The notes under the pieces: generated by a model
What the model saw: the letters and a program-made list of their open reading frames with translations, nothing else
Told to the model about the DNA's origin: nothing
Database searches by the model: none
Shown here: positions 1 through 9,293 of the stretch, piece by piece
How the letters are laid out: each line of letters opens with the position of its first letter
How positions within the stretch are numbered: position 1 is the first letter of the stretch
Program-made: the position numbers and the translations under genes
Assembly (NCBI GenBank): GCA_051883395.1
Contig: JBJETQ010000021.1
Span: forward strand, 12,159-76,158
Source of the DNA: HGM11368 sp051883395
GTDB lineage: Bacteria > Bacillota > Clostridia > Christensenellales > UBA3700
Length of the DNA stretch: 64,000 nt
Reading direction: 5' to 3'

Positions 1-482
1 AAATGGGATTGATTGACGACAGGCTGATATGCGAAGTTATCGCCGACGACAGACACGTTCCAAATTCCCTGTTCAAGATGATTTATAAGCTCAAAGGCAA
101 GGACAATATCTGCCTTGTTTCCGATTCTCTCAGCGTGGCAGGAATGGCGGCAGGCGACTATTATATAGGTAGCGGAGAGTCTAAGCAATCGATAAGAATC
201 GAAGACGGCGTGGCTGTTTTGCCTGCACAAAACACCTATGCCGGTTCTGTAACTGCCGTGGGCAAAATGGTGCAAAACCTTGTAGGCGCAGGCATCGACG
301 TCGAAAGCGCGTTGGATATGGCTACAAGAGTTCCTGCCCGTGTGCTTGGTCTGACCGACTGCGGAGACCTGCAAGCCGATATGAGAGCCGATTTCAATTT
401 GCTGGACGGCAATATGGATATTGTGGCAACTTACGTCGACGGCAGACAAATACAAAGAGAAAAATTGAAAGGTGAAATATGA
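1..482 (+). CDS. nagA: N-acetylglucosamine-6-phosphate deacetylase, C-terminal part (5' end outside window)
   Basis: Cytoplasmic amidohydrolase that removes acetate from GlcNAc-6-phosphate in amino-sugar catabolism. Only the last ~160 residues are present; the frame is open to the first base, so the Met at base 3 is internal. Visible family features are the IADDRHVP stretch (the substrate-side His segment of NagA), LVSDSLSVAG (metal-binding Asp region), and the AGS...V segment followed by the closing ATRVPARVLGL helix and a DFNLLD strand typical of the NagA C-terminus. The stop overlaps the next gene by four bases (ATGA), so the two are translationally coupled. The GH20 hexosaminidase nearby (5.2 kb) would release the GlcNAc that feeds this pathway. 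Confidence 0.88.
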   Translation, partial: MGLIDDRLICEVIADDRHVPNSLFKMIYKLKGKDNICLVSDSLSVAGMAAGDYYIGSGESKQSIRIEDGVAVLPAQNTYAGSVTAVGKMVQNLVGAGIDVESALDMATRVPARVLGLTDCGDLQADMRADFNLLDGNMDIVATYVDGRQIQREKLKGEI

Positions 483-1408
483 GCGCAATAATTCCGAAAA
501 TCGCATTCGATTTTGACGACTGGTTTAAAGATTGGAACACCAACGGCTACAAACCGCAGCTTGACATCAAAGTAATCAACGACGTCTCTTACGACGCTTG
601 CGAAGATTGTACGCTGGACTTGTACGTGCCGCCTTGCAAGGACAACGAAAAATATATGACGCTTATCAATATCCACGGCGGCGGCTGGATAACGGGCGAC
701 AAATACAAGCGCAGGGGGCTTGGTCTGCTATATGCCGATATGGGACTGTTTACGGTCAATATCAACTACGGTCTCTGCCCTAAGTACAAATATCACCAAT
801 CTGTTCAGCATTGTTTCAAAGCGCTGAAATGGGTGTACGACAACGCCGACAAATACAACCTTGACAGAGACAAAATTTTCGTTACCGGAGATAGCGCCGG
901 CGGTCAGCTTGCGTGCCTGTTGATGGCAACCCAAAACAACGTTGAATTCCGCCAAAAAATGGAGATTGAAGACTCTCCTGCAAGGATAAAAGGCGGCGTT
1001 CTGGCTTGCGGTGCATACGACGTTGACGCTATGCTCAAAAATCCTATGGCTCACGACATCATCAAAGACATGACGGGTCAGACTCCAAAAAATATCGGAC
1101 AGTATCCTTACTACTTTGCTATGAGAACGATAGATTTGATAGACAAAGACTTCCCTGACGACGTTGTTATCACTTACGGCGGTTACGACGCTTTTGTCGG
1201 CGGTTACGAAATACCTTTGGCAAGAAAACTCGAAGCTCTCAACAAGCGATATTTTATTTATCGTGGCGCTTTTCCGGGCGACCATTGTTATCATTTGTAT
1301 TATCGTCGCAAAACCAGCAGACAGTTCTATGACCTTCAACGAGATTATTTTGACCAGATGCGCCGATTGGGCAAGATAGAAACGCTCAACGCCGCAACCA
1401 AAAGATAG
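479..1408 (+). CDS. Alpha/beta hydrolase, esterase/acetylhydrolase type
   Basis: A 309-residue alpha/beta-hydrolase fold protein of the hormone-sensitive-lipase-like group. The oxyanion-hole motif INIHGGGW is near residue 63 and the nucleophile elbow GDSAGG near residue 139; a late DHCYH supplies the probable catalytic His. There is no signal peptide, so a cytoplasmic carboxylesterase or sugar-ester deacetylase is likely. Its start overlaps the nagA stop, so it is in the same operon, and a role in removing acetyl or acyl groups from imported sugars is plausible but inferred. The substrate cannot be told from sequence. A terminator follows directly. Confidence 0.85.
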   Translation: MSAIIPKIAFDFDDWFKDWNTNGYKPQLDIKVINDVSYDACEDCTLDLYVPPCKDNEKYMTLINIHGGGWITGDKYKRRGLGLLYADMGLFTVNINYGLCPKYKYHQSVQHCFKALKWVYDNADKYNLDRDKIFVTGDSAGGQLACLLMATQNNVEFRQKMEIEDSPARIKGGVLACGAYDVDAMLKNPMAHDIIKDMTGQTPKNIGQYPYYFAMRTIDLIDKDFPDDVVITYGGYDAFVGGYEIPLARKLEALNKRYFIYRGAFPGDHCYHLYYRRKTSRQFYDLQRDYFDQMRRLGKIETLNAATKR

Positions 1409-1418
1409 TTTACATATC

Positions 1419-1446
1419 GGGCAACCCGCAGGGGTTGCCTTTTTTG
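1419..1446 (+). terminator. Rho-independent terminator after the nagA-hydrolase operon
   Basis: An 8-bp stem, ggcaaccc at 1420-1427 with gggttgcc at 1432-1439, a 4-base loop, and a run of T. It lies 11 bases after the hydrolase stop. Confidence 0.88.
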
Positions 1447-1455
1447 TGCCTTAAC

Positions 1456-1481
1456 TCGGGGTATAAAACCCGATTTTTTTT
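1456..1481 (+). terminator. Second terminator-like hairpin before gerA
   Basis: Short stem tcggg/cccga (1456-1460 with 1469-1473) followed by eight T. It sits just before the germination operon, so it may back up the first terminator and insulate gerA. Confidence 0.55.
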
Positions 1482-1495
1482 GCCACAATTGGGAT

Positions 1496-2995
1496 ATGAA
1501 TATTGATTGGGAAAAGTGGAGCAATTCCATTCAAACCGCCTTTGGCGACAACAGCGATATGGTAAAACTCGACTTTGCGGTGGCAGATAAAAAGGCTTCC
1601 GTAATGTTTCTTGACGGTTTTGTCGACAAAGAGACCTTTGAAAACAATATTCTCAAACCCGTCAAACAGTTGAACAATCTGACCTATCCCTATTTGGAAA
1701 AAGTGAAACAAGCCACCTTGCACACCACTCCCATCGAACTTCTCACCGACGCAGACGCTTGTATAAGCAAACTGGCAAGCGGAGAAATTTTGTTGATAAT
1801 CGACGGCGCAGAAGGCGTGTTGATGTATTCGGAAAAAGATTATAAGAGCCGAGCCATTGCCGAACCGCCTGTTTCCAGCGTGCTGCGTGGCCCGAGAGAA
1901 GGCTTTGTCGAAGATATAAAGACCAATATCACCATGCTTCGCCGCCGACTTGCCACCCCTGACCTGAAACTGGTCAACGTTCAGGCAGGCAAATATTCCG
2001 CTACCAAAATTTGCGTGGCATATATCGAAGGTATCGCCCGTCAGTCTTTGGTGGACGGCGTGCTGGAAAAAATCAATTCCATAGATATAGACGGCATTGT
2101 AGAGTCGTCTTACGTGGCAAGGTTTTTGGAGAGTTCTCCTACGTCTTTGTTCAATCAGGTTGGCGATACCGAAAAACCCGATATTCTCATGGCAAAGATG
2201 CTGGAAGGCAGAATTGCCGTTTTCGTAGACGGCTCGCCTGCAGTACTTACCTTGCCTTACGTGTTGTACGAAAGTTTTCAGTCAAGCGAAGACTATTACG
2301 TCAAAAGTTATCGTGCTTCGCTCATCAGGTGGGCAAGGCTTTTTGCTATGCTTTGCGCCGTTCTGTTGCCTGCCCTACACGTTGCGCTCGCCCAATTTCA
2401 ATATCAGACTATTCCTTTCAAATTGCTCATTCCGCTGGCATTGTCAAGCTACGGCTTGCCGCTTACTCCCGCATTGGAGATGCTGTTCGTTTTGCTTGTG
2501 TTTGAAATGCTGAGCGAAACGAGTATCCGTATGCCCAAGCATATGGGTATGGCGTTGTCGGTAGTAGGCGCAATAGTTTTGGGTCAGACGGCAATATCGG
2601 CAGGACTACTTTCTACCCAGACGGTGTTTGTCATTGCAATCTCTACCATAGGCATATACTGCGTACCCGACGAGAGCAACAGCGCAAGCGTATTGAGAAT
2701 TTTGTTTGTTGCTCTGGCAGGCGTGCTGGGTCTGCTGGGCATAGTTCTCAGTTCAATAATTTTGCTGGTATATCTATCGTCAATGGACTCTTTCGGCACT
2801 TCCTATCTGGCGCCGTTTGCTCCGCTCATCTCCGCCGACCTTCAAGACGGCATCGTCAAAGCAGAAGTGGTGCAGATGTATCAAAGACCTTTTACAATTC
2901 CTACCGACAACAGAATAAGAATGAAAATCAAAAAATGCAAAAAAGTCGATACAGATAGCCAAAAACCACAAAAAGGAGAAGACGGCGATGCGTGA
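1496..2995 (+). CDS. gerA: Spore germination protein, GerA family (A subunit of germinant receptor)
   Basis: A 499-residue A subunit of a nutrient germinant receptor, which sits in the spore inner membrane and starts germination. The soluble N-terminal half (about residues 1-230) contains family segments such as VRGPREGFVEDIKTNI and RFLESSPTSLFNQVGDTEKPD. The C-terminal half has a membrane domain with four to five hydrophobic segments (about residues 280-440), including the conserved SYGLPLTPALEML-like stretch and SETSIRMPK. It is followed by B and C subunits with short overlaps, the standard receptor operon. There is no strong Shine-Dalgarno in front of the ATG. The window shows no information on which germinant is recognised. 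Confidence 0.93.
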   Translation: MNIDWEKWSNSIQTAFGDNSDMVKLDFAVADKKASVMFLDGFVDKETFENNILKPVKQLNNLTYPYLEKVKQATLHTTPIELLTDADACISKLASGEILLIIDGAEGVLMYSEKDYKSRAIAEPPVSSVLRGPREGFVEDIKTNITMLRRRLATPDLKLVNVQAGKYSATKICVAYIEGIARQSLVDGVLEKINSIDIDGIVESSYVARFLESSPTSLFNQVGDTEKPDILMAKMLEGRIAVFVDGSPAVLTLPYVLYESFQSSEDYYVKSYRASLIRWARLFAMLCAVLLPALHVALAQFQYQTIPFKLLIPLALSSYGLPLTPALEMLFVLLVFEMLSETSIRMPKHMGMALSVVGAIVLGQTAISAGLLSTQTVFVIAISTIGIYCVPDESNSASVLRILFVALAGVLGLLGIVLSSIILLVYLSSMDSFGTSYLAPFAPLISADLQDGIVKAEVVQMYQRPFTIPTDNRIRMKIKKCKKVDTDSQKPQKGEDGDA

Positions 2996-4040
2996 TGACA
3001 ACAAGGTTTACGCTTCACAGTTTTTGCTGTTTGCCTTTATGTCGACGGTGGCGTTCAAGGTGCTTATGTTGCCCAAATATCTCGCAATCGCAGCAGGAGC
3101 AACCACCTACGTCATAATGGCGGTTATGTCGATAATTGAGCTGGGGTACCTTGCTCTGCTCTACTTTATATCGCTGCAAGGCGGCATGCACAGTCAAGCG
3201 TTGCCTGTGCCGCTCAAAAAAACTGCCGCTCTGCTCGTTGCCATATCGTCCGCTATCAAACTTTGCGTATTTGGCGGAGAATTTTGTTCCTACGTGGGGA
3301 ACGGCGTTTTTGACGGAGCCAACTGGCTGTACGTTTCTCTTGCTTTCGTTCCTTGCATAGCGTATATTGCTTCTCGTGGTCTCAACAGCCTTGGCAGGAG
3401 TTGTCAGATTTTATTCTGGGTCATTGCCTTTACCGTCGTGTTCAACGTGTTTTTCTCCCGACTGGAAGGCAATGCCTACAACCTGCTTCCTATGTCAGAT
3501 TTCGGCTCGGCTTTGTCGGGTGTGGATAACCACATAATCTGGTTTTCCGATTTTACGCCACTTCTCTTTGCACATGCCGTCGACGCCAAAAGACAAAAGG
3601 CAATGTCTGTTTTTACAATTATTCTTACAGCAATCTTTCCTACGCTGATTGCCGTATTTTTCTTGTATTCTTACGGCGACGGCGCTATATTTGTGGACAA
3701 TGCCATCAGCCGACTCACCGACTTTCATCTTTTGGCTACCATAATGGGAAAAGCCGACTTGTTTACAGTAATAAGTTGGCTGATATTGGCAATAGTCAAA
3801 CAGTCTTTGATTTTCTATGCCCTGACCGCTTCCGTTTCCATATTGATAGGCTCACACAAATTTACCCCTGTCGTTTTGTGCGTCGCTCTGATTGTCGCCA
3901 TCGTCTTCGGAATGAAGGACGTGGACGGATATTATACCTTCGGCACAAGTTACGTTCGTTACGTCGTCGGAGCGGTGGAATATCTGCTGCCTGTGGTGCT
4001 TGGCATTGTTATTTCCGGGAGAACTTATGCTAAAAAATAA
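2988..4040 (+). CDS. gerB: Spore germination permease, GerB family (B subunit)
   Basis: A 350-residue integral membrane protein with about ten hydrophobic segments, related to the APC amino-acid permease superfamily. In Bacillus the B subunit is the germinant-binding component of the receptor. The start overlaps the gerA stop by eight bases and is preceded by a clear aaggaga ribosome site inside the gerA end. The N-terminal SQFLLFAFMSTVAFKVLMLP resembles the TM1 of the endospore germination permease family (TIGR00912-like). It overlaps the next gene by 14 bases. Confidence 0.92.
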   Translation: MRDDNKVYASQFLLFAFMSTVAFKVLMLPKYLAIAAGATTYVIMAVMSIIELGYLALLYFISLQGGMHSQALPVPLKKTAALLVAISSAIKLCVFGGEFCSYVGNGVFDGANWLYVSLAFVPCIAYIASRGLNSLGRSCQILFWVIAFTVVFNVFFSRLEGNAYNLLPMSDFGSALSGVDNHIIWFSDFTPLLFAHAVDAKRQKAMSVFTIILTAIFPTLIAVFFLYSYGDGAIFVDNAISRLTDFHLLATIMGKADLFTVISWLILAIVKQSLIFYALTASVSILIGSHKFTPVVLCVALIVAIVFGMKDVDGYYTFGTSYVRYVVGAVEYLLPVVLGIVISGRTYAKK

Positions 4041-5028
4041 AACCTTGCTTATCGGCATTATGATTGTCTTTCTTATAGTTTTCGACTATCTTGTACCCGG
4101 CGTGGATATAAGCAAGCGGTCTATCGTCGTAGGTATCGCTTTGGGACAGGAAGATTCCAGACTGTGCCTTAGCGTACAGACTCTGACTCGCAACAAGGGC
4201 GAAAACGCACAATACGAAGTCAATTCCGTTCTGTGCGACGACGTAATATCCGGCATTGACGACCTGGGACTGACCGTGGGCGGACAACTTAGCCTTGCTC
4301 ACACCCTTGTCATAATCGTGGAAGACAACGCTCTTGCCATATCTGCGCTTGACTACGTTGCCAAAGGCAATCTGGTGAGCGACCGCACTTATATCGTCGC
4401 CGCTTCACATTCTGCCAAAGAAATTATTTCCGCCAATGCCGGCGGCAAAGAAAGCGTGTCGTCGGTGCTGAGAGAATCTCAGGAAATAGCCAAAACTCGT
4501 GCAGGAATATTGCCTTGCAACGTACGCAAATACCTTGCCGAAAGCGCAGGCGTCGGTAGCTGCGTTAGCCTGCCGGTCGTTGCGCTCCAAGATGACGCTC
4601 TTGACATAACTTCTTCTCTCGTAATCAAAGACGGAAGACCCGTCATGCGACTGGACAATGACGCATGCGTCGGTATAAGCCTTGTCGAAGGTAAAATCTT
4701 CAACAGCAAAATGTACGTCTCGTCTCTTGACGAGAGTATGGAAATAATTTCGTGCAAACTCAACTTTTCAATGTCAGGCGACACAATCAATCTGCGGCTC
4801 AATATGTCTACAAAAGCATTCGGCGCCAAAGGACTGACTGACCAACAAAAATCTGCGATAGAAAAACAAGCGACCGAACAGGTAATTCACGCCTTTCACG
4901 AAGGGATAAGCAGCGACTGCGACGTGCTGCATCTTGGTCAGAGAATCAAGGCTTTTTATCCGCAGAAGTGGCAGGAAATAGTCTTTGTCAAAGACTGCAC
5001 TTTGCAGGTGGAAGTGTCCTTTACCTGA
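4027..5028 (+). CDS. gerC: Ger(x)C family germination protein (C subunit), without a lipobox cysteine
   Basis: A 333-residue C subunit of the germinant receptor. The start chosen is the ATG at 4027 inside the gerB end. Family features are DISKRSIVVGIALGQED (the EIxxRAIVxGIGID-type opening strand), the LAxSHTLVIIVED-type region and a C-terminal domain ending in a QKWQEI segment that resembles the KxWxxI motif. In most homologues a lipobox Cys lies just before the mature start. Here the hydrophobic segment at residues 6-24 runs into FDYLVPGVDISK with no Cys, so anchoring would be by an uncleaved transmembrane helix. A bidirectional terminator follows. Confidence 0.88.
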   Translation: MLKNKTLLIGIMIVFLIVFDYLVPGVDISKRSIVVGIALGQEDSRLCLSVQTLTRNKGENAQYEVNSVLCDDVISGIDDLGLTVGGQLSLAHTLVIIVEDNALAISALDYVAKGNLVSDRTYIVAASHSAKEIISANAGGKESVSSVLRESQEIAKTRAGILPCNVRKYLAESAGVGSCVSLPVVALQDDALDITSSLVIKDGRPVMRLDNDACVGISLVEGKIFNSKMYVSSLDESMEIISCKLNFSMSGDTINLRLNMSTKAFGAKGLTDQQKSAIEKQATEQVIHAFHEGISSDCDVLHLGQRIKAFYPQKWQEIVFVKDCTLQVEVSFT

Positions 5029-5121
5029 GTACCGAACTCCTTGATTTACGGCTGTCGGGCTTAAAAAATCGATATGAGCTATATTCAAAATTAAGAATTT
5101 TGTCTTAATCTACGCAAATAA

Positions 5122-5162
5122 TTCGTGCGGCATTGTTATTGCCGCACGATTAGTATTTTTTA
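5122..5162. terminator. Bidirectional terminator between gerC and the GH20 gene
   Basis: An 11-bp perfect stem (5122-5132 with 5140-5150, core cgtgcggca/tgccgcacg) and 7-base loop, with a T-rich tract on the + side. It lies between converging genes. Confidence 0.85.
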
Positions 5163-5170
5163 TTCGTTGT

Positions 5171-6748
5171 TTATTTGTTAAGGTCAAACTCGACGTTTTC
5201 GTCGCCGTTATACCATTTGCTTCTTAACTTGGCACGCTTGAATATATTGCTTACACAGCTGATTTCATCCTTTGCAAACGCTATGCCGTTGGCTGTAAGA
5301 ATAGGTTTGAATTTGTCCAGACGAGCCTTGAATTCTTTCCAATTTTTGCCGTTCTGATTCCATGCCACTTCGCTCAACGCTTCCATTCTCGGATAGAGCT
5401 GGAAATTGAGTTTTTCGGGAGTAGCAATCCATTCCGTCCATACTGCGCCTTCCACTCCCAGCACGCTCTGCTTGTGGCAAGGTTTGATACCGTCAAAATA
5501 CGGCTGGAAAGAATACGTCGTTTTGAGCGGATACTGCGCATATGGCATGTCGAAATAAAAATATTTGTGTTTGCTCAACACCACCTGACCGCCGTTGTTG
5601 AGATGATTTTTGACGTTGATATCAAGAGTTGGCACCCAATATTGTACGACTACGCTATTGTCGAGATTTTTTCCTTCCAAAACTTCGTTCCAACCCAACA
5701 GTCGCTTGTTTTTTGTGGCAAGATACTTTTGAACCTGATTGATAAAATAGCCTTGAAGTTGCTTTTCGTCTTTCAGTCCCTTTTCTTTCATCAGAGCCTG
5801 ACAATGCGGACATGTTTTCCACTCTTCCTTCGGAGCTTCGTCGCCGCCGATATGGAAATAAGGAGCAGGAAACATCTCGCAGATTTCGTCAATAACGTCA
5901 TATATAAACTGCATTGTGGTAGGTTTGCCGATACATGCGCTTCTGTTCCAATCTTTCTCCCCGATTGACAACGGATATTTGCCGCCGAAATACCACATTA
6001 CTTCCACTTTCTTTTCCCGACACGCAAGGTGCGGATATGCCGCAAAAGCCGCCGCAAAGTGTGCGGGCATATCTATCTCCGGCACAATCATAATGCCACG
6101 TTTTGACGCATATTGCACAATTTCTTTGGCGTCTTCCTGCGTATAAAATCCGCTCACGGGAGTTCCGTCGTCGTCGATAGAACGCCAGCCGTGTATGTTG
6201 GACTTTTCTCTCTTAGAGCCAATCTCGGTCAAAAGCGGATATTTTTTGATTTCTATTCTCCACCCCTGGTCGTCGGTAAGATGCCAATGCAAAACGTTGA
6301 GCTTGTGCATTGCCATCATATCTATATACTTTTTGACAAATTCCTTGCCAAAAAAATGTCGTGATTCGTCGAGATGCAGCCCTCTCCATTCAAATTCCGG
6401 ACTGTCGTCGATATGACACTTTTCCACCTTGCCGTCGCTATCCTTACAATCGGCATAGCTCATTATTCTCAGAGTCTGCAATGCGTAAAACGCACCCGAA
6501 TAATCGCTTGCGTATATACTTATTCCGTCGTCTACGTCAAGAGTATAGCTTTCTTTTTTCTTAGACTTGTCGGCCTTTATGCTGAGCGTCTTTTCACCCT
6601 TGCCTATATTCATCATGCTTCCAAAATACTTATTGACAAATTCTTCAAGCCCTTCAAAGCCTTCGTCCAGTACCAGCTTCCCTATGCTCTGCAAATCAAA
6701 TTCGCCTTGCTTTTGTTCGTACTTCTGTGGTTTTGGTATTACATTCAT
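5171..6748 (-). CDS. Glycoside hydrolase family 20, beta-N-acetylhexosaminidase
   Basis: A 525-residue GH20 enzyme that removes terminal beta-linked GlcNAc or GalNAc by substrate-assisted catalysis. An N-terminal GH20b-type alpha/beta domain (opening NVIPKPQKYE) is followed by the TIM barrel. The barrel starts at GLHLDESRHF, and FHIGGDEAP holds the catalytic Asp303-Glu304 pair. A WNEVL segment and a late W (AVWTEW) complete the sugar pocket. The open frame extends upstream, but the ATG at 6748 has GGAGGGGAG in front of it and begins the conserved domain, so it is chosen. There is no signal peptide, so it probably acts on imported chitobiose-type or glycan fragments, in line with nagA nearby. 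Confidence 0.93.
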   Translation of the reverse strand: MNVIPKPQKYEQKQGEFDLQSIGKLVLDEGFEGLEEFVNKYFGSMMNIGKGEKTLSIKADKSKKKESYTLDVDDGISIYASDYSGAFYALQTLRIMSYADCKDSDGKVEKCHIDDSPEFEWRGLHLDESRHFFGKEFVKKYIDMMAMHKLNVLHWHLTDDQGWRIEIKKYPLLTEIGSKREKSNIHGWRSIDDDGTPVSGFYTQEDAKEIVQYASKRGIMIVPEIDMPAHFAAAFAAYPHLACREKKVEVMWYFGGKYPLSIGEKDWNRSACIGKPTTMQFIYDVIDEICEMFPAPYFHIGGDEAPKEEWKTCPHCQALMKEKGLKDEKQLQGYFINQVQKYLATKNKRLLGWNEVLEGKNLDNSVVVQYWVPTLDINVKNHLNNGGQVVLSKHKYFYFDMPYAQYPLKTTYSFQPYFDGIKPCHKQSVLGVEGAVWTEWIATPEKLNFQLYPRMEALSEVAWNQNGKNWKEFKARLDKFKPILTANGIAFAKDEISCVSNIFKRAKLRSKWYNGDENVEFDLNK

Positions 6749-6879
6749 ATCTCCCCTCCGATTTTGTTGACCTATGTCGATTATCTTAGCCTGCAAAGTA
6801 TAACCCCACAGCCCCGATATTGCAACAGACGCCATCTTAATAAAAGTATATACAAAATTCAAAAGCGTGTCAATAGCAA

Positions 6880-6901
6880 AAGCCACTTTTTTAAGTGGCT
6901 T
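6880..6901 (-). terminator. Hairpin after the two-component operon
   Basis: Stem agccact/agtggct (6881-6887 with 6894-6900) directly after the 139-aa gene on the minus strand. The T tract on the minus side is short and interrupted, so this is a weak call. Confidence 0.5.
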
Positions 6902-6912
6902 TAATAAGTGTC

Positions 6913-7332
6913 TTACTGCTTGATTTCCTGATTTTCTTCTGTCTCGGTCCGGTCTTCTCCGAGCAGCCGCTTGCTAAGTTCCAGAATCTTTTCTCCGTAT
7001 TTTTTCTTCATCGCCCGAAGCAAAGATTTATGTATCAACGGCGTGCAAAGACATACCGCTACTCCGACGGCGCCGATTATTGAGCCTATCAGAATCTTTT
7101 CCCACACCATAGATACGGACATACCCGTTCCGAAAATCAGAACTCCTACTATGCCCAGAGTTATGGCAATGGCGGTCGGACGATTTTTGACGAGCTTGTC
7201 CATTTTTATGAGATTTTGCAAATCGTCGGGAGTCTGCGCCTGTTCGTCATACTCCTTTCTTATGTTTTCCACTTGCTTTTTCTCCGCCTGTGAAAGCGAA
7301 GTATAGGTATAATTGAATTCTTTTTTATCCAT
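6913..7332 (-). CDS. Small two-helix membrane protein of unknown function
   Basis: A 139-residue protein with a charged, probably helical N-terminus (residues 1-50), two hydrophobic segments (about 53-72 and 79-101), and a basic then acidic C-terminal tail ending TEENQEIKQ. It is the last gene of the regulator-kinase operon; its start overlaps the preceding membrane protein by eight bases. Similar proteins in Clostridia are sometimes named dihydropteridine reductase in databases, but nothing here resembles a dinucleotide-binding reductase, so that name should not be used. A role in the signalling system or the response it controls is inferred from position only. Confidence 0.7.
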   Translation of the reverse strand: MDKKEFNYTYTSLSQAEKKQVENIRKEYDEQAQTPDDLQNLIKMDKLVKNRPTAIAITLGIVGVLIFGTGMSVSMVWEKILIGSIIGAVGVAVCLCTPLIHKSLLRAMKKKYGEKILELSKRLLGEDRTETEENQEIKQ

Positions 7333-8275
7333 TTTGCACTTTTCCTTGTTCCGATACTACGTGTACGGATTTTAGTAATGTATTTCTTCTTTTTTGACCC
7401 CTTACGATGATAACGATGCCTATTGTCAACACTCCAAGGCATACGATTGTACCCGTAATGCCGTTGTACAGCGATTGATTAACTCCGTCGTCCGTGCTGA
7501 ATTGAGCCAACAGCGCCGTCTGCAAAGCTATCAGCGATACGAGTGCGTCTGTCAAAGACGCCGCCTGCATTGCTTCTACGGTCATATCGCCCTGCCTTTT
7601 TGACTTTGGCAAGTTGACTATTGCCATAGTAAGCTTGTACACCGTATAAGCCGCATAAGCGTAAATCAACGTTCCTTCATAATGAAAAGAGTTACCTGCA
7701 AAAGTCATCAACAGCACCACTACGAACAATGCGGAGTTGAGTACCAACAAAACTATACCGCTGTTGCGACAGGTTGTCGCTTCTTTGATTTCTACCGAAA
7801 GTTCGTCGGGGTCAATACCTATTTTTCTCTTGTGATGAACGAGTATTCCGCCACGTGTCATAGCAAGCAGAACGTAATATATAGCCAGCGCTCCATGCCA
7901 CAGAGAGCCGCTTTTGAGCCAGGTGTAGCCGTTGATAAAGCCGTAACCTATGCTCATCAGAAAACTTCCTATCGCAAATATAATCTTGCGGAAGCCAAAG
8001 TCGTCCATAAACCTGCCCGTAAAAGGATGCGAGCGCAACCAGTCCTTGGTCTTCTGAATTGTACCGGGCAGATTTTTGACAAGCAGAATTATGCTGTATA
8101 TCAGCCCGATCATTGCAAAGACGTAAGCGACGTATGCCCATTTTGGCAACCCTGTATCGGTTTCTTGCATATTAAGACTAATCATAGCAAGTACCGTTGC
8201 CACCACGGTTACCACGTAGACGATTATCCGCACTACTACGGGCGGTCTATAAAATTTATTGCGTTTATCACTCAT
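7325..8275 (-). CDS. Polytopic membrane protein of unknown function (about 8 TM)
   Basis: A 316-residue protein with about eight hydrophobic segments and basic loops (KTKDWLRSHPFTGRF, HHKRKIGIDPDE). I do not recognise a named family. It overlaps the histidine kinase gene upstream and the 139-aa gene downstream by eight bases each, so all four genes are one translationally coupled operon. It could be a sensor partner or the output of the two-component system. No transporter signature (ABC, MFS) is visible. Confidence 0.72.
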   Translation of the reverse strand: MSDKRNKFYRPPVVVRIIVYVVTVVATVLAMISLNMQETDTGLPKWAYVAYVFAMIGLIYSIILLVKNLPGTIQKTKDWLRSHPFTGRFMDDFGFRKIIFAIGSFLMSIGYGFINGYTWLKSGSLWHGALAIYYVLLAMTRGGILVHHKRKIGIDPDELSVEIKEATTCRNSGIVLLVLNSALFVVVLLMTFAGNSFHYEGTLIYAYAAYTVYKLTMAIVNLPKSKRQGDMTVEAMQAASLTDALVSLIALQTALLAQFSTDDGVNQSLYNGITGTIVCLGVLTIGIVIIVRGQKRRNTLLKSVHVVSEQGKVQNG

Positions 8276-9293
8276 TGACTACACCTTTCAGCACAACCGT
8301 AAAGGTCGTGCCGACGTTTTCCTGAGAACTTACGGAAATCTTTCCGCCCACAAGGTCTATTACCTGTTTTACCATAGCCAGCCCCAATCCGTTGCCTTTT
8401 GCAGAGTGCGATTTGTCGCATTGATAAAACTTATCAAATATTCTTTCACCGTTTTCGGGAGCGATGCCGCAACCGCTGTCGATTATTTTGACGACTGCGC
8501 AATCTCCGCTTCTGCCCAATTTGATTTTGACAAAACCTTTGTCTGTAAATTTGACTGCGTTGGACAAAAGATTGTTCCACACCAATTCCAACAAGTTCTC
8601 GTTGCTTATTATGGACAATTCCTGCAAATCACATTCCAGTTGCAGTCCTTTATCGGATATGGCGGGTTCATATGCTGCTACTATTTCGGCAATCTGGTCG
8701 GTAAGGTCAAATTTTTTGAGTTCTATCTCCAACTCCTGATGTTCCAGCTTATTGAGCTTCAACACGTTGTTTACAAGGTCCGCCATCTTATCCGCTGCCT
8801 GAATAAGTTTTTCGGAGTATTGTTTTCTTTCTTCGGGAGACAAATCGCTGCTGCCCAACCATTTGGCGTATGCCGATATTACCGACAGCGGCGTTTTCAT
8901 CTCGTGCGATACGTTGGATACAAAGTCGCTGTTGAGCATTGCCGACTGTTTCAATTCTCTTGCCATGGTATTGATTTTGTCGCTTATTTCGTCAAACTCG
9001 TTGTTCCACCGACTTAGCTCTATCTGCTGGTCAAAATCTCCTTGTGCGATTTTGGTCGTGGCGTTCAATATCTTTTCGACGGGCTTGTCCACCATCTTTC
9101 TTCGTCTTATTGCGTCTAATGCCGCACAAATTGCCGACAACAATACGATAACCGCCAACATTATCAACGATATCCACTTTTTTTCCTGTGTTCGTTGGGC
9201 AACGGCGTCGTAGGCAAGTACCGCCGTCTCGATAACTATCGTCGTCCAGACAAAGAACGCAAAAATGCCCATCAGTCCTTTTCTTTTTTTCAT
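8268..9293 (-). CDS. Sensor histidine kinase (HAMP-HisKA-HATPase)
   Basis: A 341-residue membrane kinase. Two hydrophobic segments (about residues 8-28 and 41-60) flank a very short extracytoplasmic loop, so it probably senses a signal in or near the membrane. A HAMP domain (about 62-115) leads to the H-box SHEMKTPL with phospho-acceptor His130. The ATPase domain has the N-box NNLLSNAVKFT, G1 DSGCGIAPENG, F-box and G2 GNGLGLAMVK. It overlaps the response regulator stop by four bases. This is the kinase of the pair with the OmpR-type regulator; the stimulus is unknown. Confidence 0.93.
   Translation of the reverse strand: MKKRKGLMGIFAFFVWTTIVIETAVLAYDAVAQRTQEKKWISLIMLAVIVLLSAICAALDAIRRRKMVDKPVEKILNATTKIAQGDFDQQIELSRWNNEFDEISDKINTMARELKQSAMLNSDFVSNVSHEMKTPLSVISAYAKWLGSSDLSPEERKQYSEKLIQAADKMADLVNNVLKLNKLEHQELEIELKKFDLTDQIAEIVAAYEPAISDKGLQLECDLQELSIISNENLLELVWNNLLSNAVKFTDKGFVKIKLGRSGDCAVVKIIDSGCGIAPENGERIFDKFYQCDKSHSAKGNGLGLAMVKQVIDLVGGKISVSSQENVGTTFTVVLKGVVNE

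Noticed and set aside
6913..7332. Database-style name dihydropteridine reductase
   Set aside because: The protein is a small two-helix membrane protein with no Rossmann or pterin-binding features.
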